From assembly GCA_018335615.1 (NCBI GenBank), contig JAGXRS010000297.1, positions 1 through 39,651 of the forward strand: DNA of 39,651 nucleotides, given 5' to 3'. A program made the position numbers and the translations under genes. This stretch comes from Hydrogenophaga sp. Lineage in GTDB: Bacteria; Pseudomonadota; Gammaproteobacteria; Burkholderiales; Burkholderiaceae_C. The notes under the pieces are model-generated. The model was not told the origin of the DNA and ran no database searches. It saw only the letters and a list, made by a program, of their open reading frames with translations. Every line of letters begins with the position of its first letter. Position 1 is the first letter of the stretch. Below are positions 32,201-39,651 of this stretch, in pieces.

Positions 32201-35200
32201 TGATGGTTGGCGACGCTTCCGACCTGGACGGACAACACCATGGTGCCGACTACCTCGACGGCGAGGATGGCAACGACACGCTCGCCGGAGGCGGCGGCAA
32301 CGACACGCTGTACGGCGGAATCGGCAACGATGTGATGGCCGGCGACGCTTCCGACCTAGACGGACAACACCACGGCGCCGACTACCTGAACGGAGAAGAA
32401 GGCGACGATGAAATACAAGGCAATGGCGGGAACGATACCCTGCTCGGAGGCAATGGCAACGACCTACTCTTTGGAGACGACTCTGTTCTCACAGCTGGGT
32501 CTCATGGCAACGATTACCTGGACGGCGAAGCAGGAAACGACACCCTTGTGGGTGGTGCTGGTAGCGATACCCTGATTGGTGGCGATGGCGATGACGTGCT
32601 GTACGGCGACGCCGACGGCCTTGCCTCAGGTGGGGATGATCGAATCTACGGCGATGCAGGCAACGATCAGATGCGTGGCCATCAAGGGAATGACACGCTC
32701 GACGGCGGGAGCGGATCGGACATGCTCCTCGGTGACGAAGGCGACGATGTGCTCACAGGAGGGACAGGCGACGACGAACTGCAGGGCGGAACCGGTGCTG
32801 ACTTGCTGTTCGGGGAGGAAGGGATCGATACCCTGCTGGGCGGAGCTGATGACGACCGTCTGTACGGAGGGGCCGACGATGACTGGTTACAAGGGGACTC
32901 GGGTAACGACCATCTTGACGGCGGAGACGGGGACGACATCCTCATGGGAGGGGACGGTGACGACACACTGGTCGGCGGTAAGGGTTTTGACCAACTGTTC
33001 GGCGGAGCGGGTAACGATACCTACGTCTTCAATGCCAATGATACGAGCACTGGTCTCTCGGAACCGGCTTTCGTAAATGACACGAGCAGTGTCTCACGGG
33101 CAGCGTTCGTGAGCGACACGAGCAGCGATCTCGCCTTGGCGGAGTTCGTGAATGACACCGTCGGCGTCAATCATGTGGTGTTGAACGGGATGTCGATCTC
33201 GTCGATGAGTCTGACCCCATTCGGCGGATTTGGCGGGAACGACTACATCCTCGAGACGGGTCAGAGCAGCATCTTGATCCGTGGCCTGTCCACTGGCGCT
33301 ATCGGGACAGTTTCCGTGTCCGGCGTGACTTATACCGCCGACCAGTTTTTCGGAAAAACGTACGCCTGGTCGGCGGATGAAAGCACATCAACGTCTGGCG
33401 CGACGCTACAGGGCGGCAAGTTAGCCGACAGTCTGACGGCGACCGGTGGCAACAGCACCTTGGCAGGGGGTTTTGGAAACGACATCCTCAGCGGTGCCGG
33501 CGGGAACAACACGTACCTGTACGAAGCCGGAGACGGACACGACGTTATTTACGACACCAGCAGCGCTGCGCAGAAGGGCACGCTGCGCTTCGGCAGCGGC
33601 ATCAGCGCCGACCAACTACAGCTTTCCTACAGTGGGGATCGACTGATCGTCACTTTCGGAACAGAGCTTGCCGGTTCCGTCGAGATCACCGGTTTTAACC
33701 CCAACAGTGCAGCCGCGTCTGGCGGTATTGCTCGCTTCGAATTCAAGGACGGGACGATCCTCACCCGGGAGCAACTGGTCGGTCGAGGGTTCGACCTGGT
33801 CGGCAGCGCGGCAAGCGAAACCGTTATCGGCACGAACGTGTCGGACCGTATCACGGGCGGGAGCGGAGACGACCTTCTGGTGGGCAAGGGAGGTGCCGAT
33901 ACGTATGTCTTCAACATTAGTGACGGGACCGACACCATTGCCGATAGCGATACGGCTGCTGGCAGCGGCGACATTCTGCGCTTCGGTGAAGGCATTGAGA
34001 CGGGATCGGTGAACGCCCTGCGCAATGGCAATGACGTCATCTTTGTCATTGGTTCGGACCAGCTCACCTTGCGCAACTATTTCACCACGGGGGCGGATAC
34101 GGTTGAGCGCATCCTCTTCGCTGATGGAACCGAGTGGTCTCAGGCGAACGTGAACGCGGTGATCGCGGCGAGCTCTTCGCTGAATTTCACCCTCGTTGGC
34201 ACTGAGGGCGAGAACACACTGCGAGCACTGGCTGGTAACGACTTGCTGGATGGCCGCGGTGGCAATGACACCCTGTTCGGCGGAGCAGGCAACGACTCGC
34301 TGATCGGCGGTGCTGGCTACGACTGGCTCTACGGACAAGCCGGCAGCGACACCTACATCGTGCGCCCCGGTGATCAAACTGAGACCATCAGCGAGACCGG
34401 CAGCAACGACCCGAATGGAATCGACGTTGTACGCTTTGAAGGCATCAATCGCCAGGATGTGGCCATTGCCCGCAGCGGCGAGTCACTGCACGTGTACTCG
34501 CTCAACGGACAACAGTTCGAAGCCTATGTTCTGGACCAGTTTTCTACTGAAGACCCTGCAGGTCGGGTGGAGCGCCTAGAGTTCGCCGATGGCACTGTGT
34601 TGGACGCGAACCAGATCAAAGCAGAAATTCTGAAGGCCAGCAACGGCGCCGACACCCTGTTTGGCTTCGGGGGTGGCGATGTCGTCGATGGCCGATGGGG
34701 AGCAGACCAGATCTATGGTCGGGCGGGTAACGACACGCTGCAGGGGAGCCAGGGCGACGACAGGTTGTACGGAGAAGCCGGCGACGATCTGCTGCTCGGC
34801 GGAGCAGACCATGACTATCTTTCAGGCGGCGACGGTCATGACACGCTGGAAGGAGGTGCCGGCTGGGACACGATGGACGGAGGCGCCGGTAACGATATCT
34901 ACAGCTTCGGCATAGGTGCTGGTATGGACATCATCCAAACCGATGCCTCTGGCACCGACCAGGTCCTGCTGAAGGCTGGAATCACGGCCGCCAATGTCAC
35001 GTTGCATAGAGTGTCGTCGCCCCCCTCTGGCGACATCCCATTCAATGGCGATTCGCTGGTCATCCAGTTAAACGGCGGCAATGATCAACTCTGGATCGCG
35101 AACTATTTTGCGACAGGAACCCAAGGTTACATCGAGACCATACGCTTCCAAGATGGCACAACATGGGACTACGCCGCCGTAGCCTCTCGGCTGGTTTCAC

Positions 35201-38200
35201 AAGGTGGTACGGTCAACTCGATGGTTGGCACCACGAAGGCCAACACGTTCACTGTGGATCATTGGAATGATACGGTCACGGACTCAACATCGAACGATGC
35301 CGACCTAATCAATGCCGCTGTGAGCTACCGCCTTCCGAACACAGCCGTGTGGAACTTGACACTCACCGGCGGACTGAATCTTTTTACGGCCGGCAACGAC
35401 GGCAGCAACATCCTGCGGGGCAATAGCGGCGACAATTGGTTCAACTTCAGCGGTCTTGCCGGGTATGCTGATCAAGTATACGGCGGGCGCGGGGATGACG
35501 TTTATGTAATGGCGTCAGAACGCCAGAGCGTCGAATCCAACGCACCACTTACAACATTTGCCACGATCAGTGAATTGCCAGGAGAGGGCAATGACACTCT
35601 GGTCACTGGCGCGTGGTCATTGAAGCTTCCCGACAACATCGAGAACCTGGTGTTGGGGCAACCCAATCCTCTCGATGAACTCAGATACTCAGCCGGCGCA
35701 AGCAACGACTTCACACATCGGCTGCACGGTAACGCTGCCAACAACATAATTGACACAACCCTTTACGAACGACAGGCAAGTTCGCAAACTTGGTATCAAT
35801 TCCGAAATCGGCCAGGCTTCAACGGCATGTTGGACTTCCTGCTGGATGGAGATACGGGCGCGGACACCCTGATTGGTGGTCAGTGGAACAACATCTACGT
35901 GGTCGACAACCTGGCGGATGTTGTCATCGAAACCGGGGTTTCCAGTAGTGGCCTTGACATCTCGAACGACACGGTGCAGACCCCCTTCGAAACGTCACTG
36001 CTCACCCATTACCAGTACATAGAGAACATCACACTCACCGGCAATCAGGCGGTACGCGCCACTGGCAACGCACGCGGAAATAGGCTGGACGGCTCCCAAA
36101 ACACGGCTGTCAACATATTGGAAGGCGGCGATGGCGATGACACTTATGTTGTCGGTATCGGTGATGTCGTGATTGAAAACGGTACCGGTAATGACACATT
36201 CATCGCTGGCTCCGGGCCGACTGGCACGACCTTCAGCATGGCTGCACTTGGGAGTATCGAAAACGGACGGGTGAACCGCGGAGCCGGAGCGCTCAACCTC
36301 GAAGGCAACGACCTGGACAATTGGCTCACCGGAAACGAATCGGACAATACAATCTGGGGAGGCGATGGCAACGACACCATCTCAGACCAGCTCCTCGCCG
36401 ACATCCTCTACACCGGGAAGAACAACGCTGTAGAGATCAAGCCTGCATTCGATTCAGATCTGCTGATTGGAGGTAATGGGAACGACGTCATCACCAGTCT
36501 TGGCGGCAACGACACCATGGATGGGGGCGCAGGCGACGACAGTCTCATTGCACTCTACAACACACCTCGCACGCTCGAAATCCGATTCGGAGCCGATTAC
36601 GGACAAGACATATTCTCGGCAGATGTCGCACAAACCATCAATGTCGACATGAAGAGCGTCAATCTGCGCGATGTGACGCTGCAGCGGCACAACGGCATGC
36701 TAACAATCGAAACTTTGGATGGGTCTACGCTCAAGATTCCTGACCTCCATACCATTGGTGGCATCTGGTTCTCGGGCGGAATTGTGCTCAGCGGTAGCCA
36801 AATTGATGCTGTCATTGCGAACCCGGACCGCAGCGTCGCCACCGAAGGCAGCGACCTCTTGGTCGGGACATCTGGTAACGACCTGATTACAGCCTTGGGA
36901 GGGTTCGATTCGGTATACGGACTTGAAGGAGCTGACGCATTATTTGGCGGAAACGGAAACGATTCTCTTTTTGGAGGAGCGGGTGACGACACGCTGGATG
37001 GGGGTAGCGGCGACGACTTATTGGCAGGTGGTACAGGGTCGGATGTCTACCGCTTCGGTCGTGGATACGGCTGGGATTACGCGGACGACATCCTACTGAG
37101 CGCTCAGGGCGGCCTGGGCATGGACGATGGAGCCTTCGACTGGGTTCAATTTGATGCGTCGGTGACGAGCGCCGACGTCAGGGTCTTGCGTCAAGTACGC
37201 GGTACTACCGCCTCTGGGATAGTGGTGCAGATCGCCGCGACAGGCGATGCAATTGCGCTGCAGAATGCGTACGCGGCTGGCGCCGCCGGGCAGATCGAAG
37301 CGGTGCGCTTCAACGGCGGAACGCAGTGGGATCTGGCGAACCTCAAGACCAGAATCCAAGGAGAGGCGGGCTACGATAACAGTGACGACCGTCTGACGGC
37401 GCCGATCACCAGTTCTTTCCTGGATGGCCGCGGCGGCAACGATACGCTCACCGGCGGTAGCGGGAACGACACGCTTGACGGCGGCACCGGCATCGATTCG
37501 ATGACCGGAGGCGCAGGCAACGATACCTACTACGTGGACAACACCAGCGATGTGGTGGTGGAAGCCAGTCGTGGTGGAATCGACACGGTCATCTCCAGGC
37601 TGAATTCCTACGTGCTCGCCGCTCAAGTGGAAAACCTGACCCTTTCGGAAGCCGATCAGGCCTATGAAGGTATCGGCAACGCCTTGAATAACATCCTGAG
37701 GGGCAACTCTTATGGGAACCGCCTCAATGGCGGCGCGGGCATCGACACGATGGTTGGCGAAGGTGGGGACGATGTGTATGTCGTGGACAACACAGCTGAC
37801 GTAGTGACCGAAGTCGCAGGCGGGGGGATCGACACCATCGAATCTTCTGTCAGCATCGCGAGCCTCGCCCAGAACGTGGAGAATGTGCGGCTGCTGGGCA
37901 CGGCAAATCTCAATGCGACGGGCAATGCCGCGGATAACTACCTTGAAGGTAATGCGGGCGCGAACTCACTCGTCGGAGGACTCGGCAACGACACATTTTT
38001 TGGGGGCGCCGGAGTTGATACGCTTCGCGGCGATGCCGGGGACGACTATTACATAGTCGATGCCTCTGACGTGGTGGTGGAGACGTCCGGAGGTGGTTAC
38101 GACACCGTGGAGGTCAGGTTCAACTACTCCCTCGCGGCTGCGGCCGACATTGAGCGCATCGTGCTGCAAGCGGGACAGGGGGGTCTTGCGGTCACAGGAA

Positions 38201-39651
38201 ACGGGATCGCCAACCAGATCATCAGCCGCACCGACGGGAACGACACGCTCAACGGCGGCGGCGGCGCGGATTGGCTGATCGCAGGCGCAGGCAACGACAC
38301 GCTGCAAGACACGACAGGAAACACCGTGGCGGATGGTGGAGAAGGAGACGACATCCTCCATCTCGGTGCTGGAAATGACTTCGTGGCGGGGGGCAAGGGA
38401 AATGACACCCTCACGTTGGGTGCCGGCAGCGACGTGATCGGGTTCAACCGTGGTGATGGCATCGACACCGTCCAAGTGCCGCTCGCTGGTGCCGGGGCGG
38501 GTGAGCGCAACGACGCCATTTCGGTGGGGCAAGTGTTGCTGTCCGAACTGATGTTGTCCCGAACAGGCAACGACCTGCATCTGGGCGTGCTGGGGTCCTC
38601 GCAAGAACTCAGGCTTGTTGGCTGGTATGCGTCAACAAGCCACCAAACCATCACCAAGCTGCAGGTGGTGGTGGATTCAACCAGTGATTACAGTGCCGGC
38701 AGCACGGATGTGCTGCGCAACAGTCGCATTTTGACGCTCGACTTCGGACGGCTCGTTTCGGCTTTCGATGCCGCGTCCGCTTCAAATCCGGCGTTGCGTA
38801 GCTGGCAGCCGAGCGAGGCAACGCTGGTGAGTACTCGACTAGGTTCGAGTAATACTCAGTTGCTGGGCGGCGAAGTAGCCTACCAGTATGCACAAGGGCA
38901 AGACTTGGCCAGCCTCCCATTTGCCGCCACACAGGTTCAGGTGGCATCCACGGGCTTCGGCAATGTGACTCAGGATATTCTGAACCCATCAACTCAGGTT
39001 GGTTCAAGGATTCAACTGATGTCGATGGCATCCTTCACCACGCTCGCAAGCGATTCCGAGGCAGCGGTCGTCGAAGAACCATCGCAGGATAGTTTCGTAC
39101 TGTTCACCGAACTGAATCCTGTGCTTTCCGCCCAACCCTTGCTGAGCCAGCGCGCGGCGGCGCAACCCGTCGAACTGCTGCAAAGAAAAGCGCCCCCCGC
39201 CTCTTTGGGCGCCGTGACCATGCCCAGCATGCCTTTGACGGATCAGGTGCATGGAAGAACGGTCTTGATTGGCAGCGTAACGTTGGACACAGTGGAAGTG
39301 CCCTTGCACCCAGGGGCTACCGCCCTCACGAGTGGCGAGGTGGTTGACAGCGCGGCTGAGAGCGCAGGTTCGCCCGTCTTGGATAACGTGTCCGTAATTC
39401 AAAAACAGCAGCCCGGGGGCCTCAACGAAGTCGTCAGCAAAGCACCAGGCCAGTCCGACATGTCTGGTGAAATCGCTACGAGGTCGAGACCGACGGACGT
39501 CGACGTCGTCAGTGGTTATGAGCACTCTGAAACCCCGTCGCAACCTGTCGAGGCGACCTCCTCCATTTCCGCTAAGGCAGACACCACCGGAAGGGACGAG
39601 CTCATCGCTTGGCTACGGACCGAAGTCAGTTCGGCTCGCACGGCTCGAGCC
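29287..39651 (+). CDS. Giant RTX protein with N-terminal lipase-like domain, 3' end outside window
   Basis: The frame is open from GTG 29287 (GGGAG ribosome-binding site about 9 bp upstream) to the window edge, at least 3455 residues. Residues 1-250 resemble a class-3 lipase: oxyanion segment AYTGT (59-63), D68-W69, and nucleophile elbow G106-H-S108-L-G-G. From about residue 404 to 3060 there are many blocks of the calcium-binding nonapeptide GGxGxDxLx, separated by conserved linkers such as DTYVFNISDGTDTI...ILRFGEGI and AVERILFADGTEW-like segments (HCBP-related domains). Five near-identical 44-residue units lie at 31813-32472. From about residue 3118 the sequence is non-repetitive and low-complexity, rich in Ser, Val and Pro. 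A C-terminal secretion signal would lie beyond the window. It is probably exported unfolded by the HlyB/HlyD-type pair upstream and folds on binding calcium outside. Confidence 0.9.
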   Translation, partial: MASTQDYAILSLYVYDVREDDINRPNLPAGWTEIELKTDNFDGFSYGIFKGPGGEIVLAYTGTNEGIDWVSNITGGLGLGSVQASAAAVVFAQAREQYGANITLTGHSLGGGLASIMSVWFNRPAVVFDHAAFELAARNPLFVQASKVALALGGFELGEFLSYDGILNFATRELNVQGHHIEGEALQYLRASAPTIGGSDALSVGEGLDSVQLHSMALYVVAKMSPSFVQATLQSAYFLPAIVDTNLYNTSTKESSEKNFLIDLIRSEQAKIGNGKLSHFAADLHRLGQDLTGLNEAAQKAIVAQGVEWYYWQGTDYAGQEFSTRDGAVLQYTSAQGAHLPGALDRASSYVRPWLDALYTANTGDTRFAPMGTGFAQWNVATSATTGAVATARDLDKTQMFIGQSGNDTFNGGHRADVMFAGAGNDSLSGGNGNDMLYGGVGDDTLIGGGGNDWLYGGAGNDRYEFSGSFGSDTVLDADGQGSIWVSGVQLTGGEKLGANVWTDKQWTYYLTATGDLIISKADSNDRLIVRGWQSKDAKLGIDLKDAAAAPPPPTSNIVTGTQDADTLRGTAANDLIQGFAEDDWIDASQGGNDFIEAGSGRDFVGAGHGNDTIIGGTGRDVLFGRGGENEIWGGDKTDFDTVHNQTEAAADDEADMLSGVGGADTLYGGAGNDALFGGGGGDLIVAGAGNDNILADHHPGTTNVLNWQLERGIEVESDGSSSFVLTFINTNALYSPEPGNDIIFAGAGDDWVTAGAGDDIVEGGGDNDLVWGMAGDDVIVGGEGNDRLQGDGTYHSMSSLDYTPPAQHGNDTLYGGSGNDTLIGDGGDDTLFGGTGDDRLEGDAGQLEGQYHGHDYLEGEDGTDTLVGGGGNDTLYGGIDNDLMAGDASDLEGQYHGHDYLDGEDGTDTLVGGGGNDTLYGGIGNDLMAGDASDLEGQYHGHDYLNGEDGTDTLVGGGGNDTLYGGIGNDLMVGDASDLDGQHHGADYLDGEDGNDTLAGGGGNDTLYGGIGNDVMAGDASDLDGQHHGADYLNGEEGDDEIQGNGGNDTLLGGNGNDLLFGDDSVLTAGSHGNDYLDGEAGNDTLVGGAGSDTLIGGDGDDVLYGDADGLASGGDDRIYGDAGNDQMRGHQGNDTLDGGSGSDMLLGDEGDDVLTGGTGDDELQGGTGADLLFGEEGIDTLLGGADDDRLYGGADDDWLQGDSGNDHLDGGDGDDILMGGDGDDTLVGGKGFDQLFGGAGNDTYVFNANDTSTGLSEPAFVNDTSSVSRAAFVSDTSSDLALAEFVNDTVGVNHVVLNGMSISSMSLTPFGGFGGNDYILETGQSSILIRGLSTGAIGTVSVSGVTYTADQFFGKTYAWSADESTSTSGATLQGGKLADSLTATGGNSTLAGGFGNDILSGAGGNNTYLYEAGDGHDVIYDTSSAAQKGTLRFGSGISADQLQLSYSGDRLIVTFGTELAGSVEITGFNPNSAAASGGIARFEFKDGTILTREQLVGRGFDLVGSAASETVIGTNVSDRITGGSGDDLLVGKGGADTYVFNISDGTDTIADSDTAAGSGDILRFGEGIETGSVNALRNGNDVIFVIGSDQLTLRNYFTTGADTVERILFADGTEWSQANVNAVIAASSSLNFTLVGTEGENTLRALAGNDLLDGRGGNDTLFGGAGNDSLIGGAGYDWLYGQAGSDTYIVRPGDQTETISETGSNDPNGIDVVRFEGINRQDVAIARSGESLHVYSLNGQQFEAYVLDQFSTEDPAGRVERLEFADGTVLDANQIKAEILKASNGADTLFGFGGGDVVDGRWGADQIYGRAGNDTLQGSQGDDRLYGEAGDDLLLGGADHDYLSGGDGHDTLEGGAGWDTMDGGAGNDIYSFGIGAGMDIIQTDASGTDQVLLKAGITAANVTLHRVSSPPSGDIPFNGDSLVIQLNGGNDQLWIANYFATGTQGYIETIRFQDGTTWDYAAVASRLVSQGGTVNSMVGTTKANTFTVDHWNDTVTDSTSNDADLINAAVSYRLPNTAVWNLTLTGGLNLFTAGNDGSNILRGNSGDNWFNFSGLAGYADQVYGGRGDDVYVMASERQSVESNAPLTTFATISELPGEGNDTLVTGAWSLKLPDNIENLVLGQPNPLDELRYSAGASNDFTHRLHGNAANNIIDTTLYERQASSQTWYQFRNRPGFNGMLDFLLDGDTGADTLIGGQWNNIYVVDNLADVVIETGVSSSGLDISNDTVQTPFETSLLTHYQYIENITLTGNQAVRATGNARGNRLDGSQNTAVNILEGGDGDDTYVVGIGDVVIENGTGNDTFIAGSGPTGTTFSMAALGSIENGRVNRGAGALNLEGNDLDNWLTGNESDNTIWGGDGNDTISDQLLADILYTGKNNAVEIKPAFDSDLLIGGNGNDVITSLGGNDTMDGGAGDDSLIALYNTPRTLEIRFGADYGQDIFSADVAQTINVDMKSVNLRDVTLQRHNGMLTIETLDGSTLKIPDLHTIGGIWFSGGIVLSGSQIDAVIANPDRSVATEGSDLLVGTSGNDLITALGGFDSVYGLEGADALFGGNGNDSLFGGAGDDTLDGGSGDDLLAGGTGSDVYRFGRGYGWDYADDILLSAQGGLGMDDGAFDWVQFDASVTSADVRVLRQVRGTTASGIVVQIAATGDAIALQNAYAAGAAGQIEAVRFNGGTQWDLANLKTRIQGEAGYDNSDDRLTAPITSSFLDGRGGNDTLTGGSGNDTLDGGTGIDSMTGGAGNDTYYVDNTSDVVVEASRGGIDTVISRLNSYVLAAQVENLTLSEADQAYEGIGNALNNILRGNSYGNRLNGGAGIDTMVGEGGDDVYVVDNTADVVTEVAGGGIDTIESSVSIASLAQNVENVRLLGTANLNATGNAADNYLEGNAGANSLVGGLGNDTFFGGAGVDTLRGDAGDDYYIVDASDVVVETSGGGYDTVEVRFNYSLAAAADIERIVLQAGQGGLAVTGNGIANQIISRTDGNDTLNGGGGADWLIAGAGNDTLQDTTGNTVADGGEGDDILHLGAGNDFVAGGKGNDTLTLGAGSDVIGFNRGDGIDTVQVPLAGAGAGERNDAISVGQVLLSELMLSRTGNDLHLGVLGSSQELRLVGWYASTSHQTITKLQVVVDSTSDYSAGSTDVLRNSRILTLDFGRLVSAFDAASASNPALRSWQPSEATLVSTRLGSSNTQLLGGEVAYQYAQGQDLASLPFAATQVQVASTGFGNVTQDILNPSTQVGSRIQLMSMASFTTLASDSEAAVVEEPSQDSFVLFTELNPVLSAQPLLSQRAAAQPVELLQRKAPPASLGAVTMPSMPLTDQVHGRTVLIGSVTLDTVEVPLHPGATALTSGEVVDSAAESAGSPVLDNVSVIQKQQPGGLNEVVSKAPGQSDMSGEIATRSRPTDVDVVSGYEHSETPSQPVEATSSISAKADTTGRDELIAWLRTEVSSARTARA
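31813..32472 (+). repeat. Five 132-bp tandem repeats in the RTX gene
   Basis: Units begin at 31813, 31945, 32077, 32209 and 32341, each 132 bp (44 codons). Each encodes a GDASDLEG-type start, a Y/H-H-G-H/A-D-Y-L segment, then two nonapeptides (TDTLVGGGG, NDTLYGGIG). Units 2 and 3 are almost identical in DNA; units 1 and 5 have diverged. Such identity points to recent unequal recombination or replication slippage, so copy number is likely variable between strains. Confidence 0.92.

Noticed and set aside
30500..38640. Possible CRISPR array, because of regularly repeated short sequences
   Set aside because: The repeats are degenerate, in frame and encode calcium-binding nonapeptides; there are no unique spacers of constant length and no cas genes.
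30813..38657. Many minus-strand frames of 100-288 codons opposite the RTX gene
   Set aside because: Ser/Pro or Val/Ala-rich mirror images of the repetitive GGxGxDxLx coding sequence.

Overview
The window looks like a chromosome segment of a high-GC betaproteobacterium. The manC, amtB-glnK and comM genes, their codon use, and the IS families present all suggest Burkholderiales, most likely Comamonadaceae. This is my inference from gene content; no rRNA or tRNA is visible to confirm it.

Region 1 (1-4363) is core genome: the 3'-truncated manC on the minus strand, the nitrogen operon glnK-amtB on the minus strand with a good sigma-54 promoter and an NtrC-type palindrome, and the first ~298 codons of comM on the plus strand. 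comM is cut inside its ATPase domain just after the Walker A motif. At the cut, a sequence beginning TGTAAGA is followed by three direct repeats spaced exactly 20 bp apart, as expected of a Tn7-like transposon end, and then by a TnsE-like gene. comM is a known integration site for such elements.

Region 2 (4364 to roughly 27.2 kb) is accessory cargo with lower GC than its surroundings, largely defence-like and separated by decayed insertion sequences. It holds: (a) two three-Cys-motif partner (TcmP-type) genes facing each other, a Gp37/Gp68-type (DUF5131) three-Cys protein and a LexA/UmuD-like self-cleaving repressor with an operator-like palindrome; (b) remnants of IS21, another DDE transposase and an IS4/Tn5-type element around an unknown gene; (c) a tightly packed minus-strand operon of an AAA ATPase and a subtilase (the IetAS anti-phage pair) followed by a small unknown protein, a HEVGH zinc metallopeptidase and a dCTP-deaminase-like protein; (d) a plus-strand cassette of an unknown 154-aa protein, a caspase-like protease and a serine alpha/beta hydrolase; (e) a decayed IS5-family element; (f) a type I secretion ABC ATPase and its HlyD-type adaptor. 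Neither the 3' half of comM nor tnsABC is in the window, so the far end of the element is not seen.

Region 3 (27.3 kb to the end) has a family-4 glycosyltransferase, a small lipoprotein, and a giant RTX protein (at least 3455 residues, running off the window) with an N-terminal class-3-lipase-like domain and dozens of calcium-binding nonapeptide repeats, including five 132-bp tandem units. It is the likely substrate of the HlyB/HlyD-type exporter upstream.

The most promising uncharacterised systems are the 154-aa protein/caspase/hydrolase cassette, the unknown/zincin/dCTP-deaminase block behind IetAS, and the SOS-repressor-linked TcmP/DUF5131 cluster.
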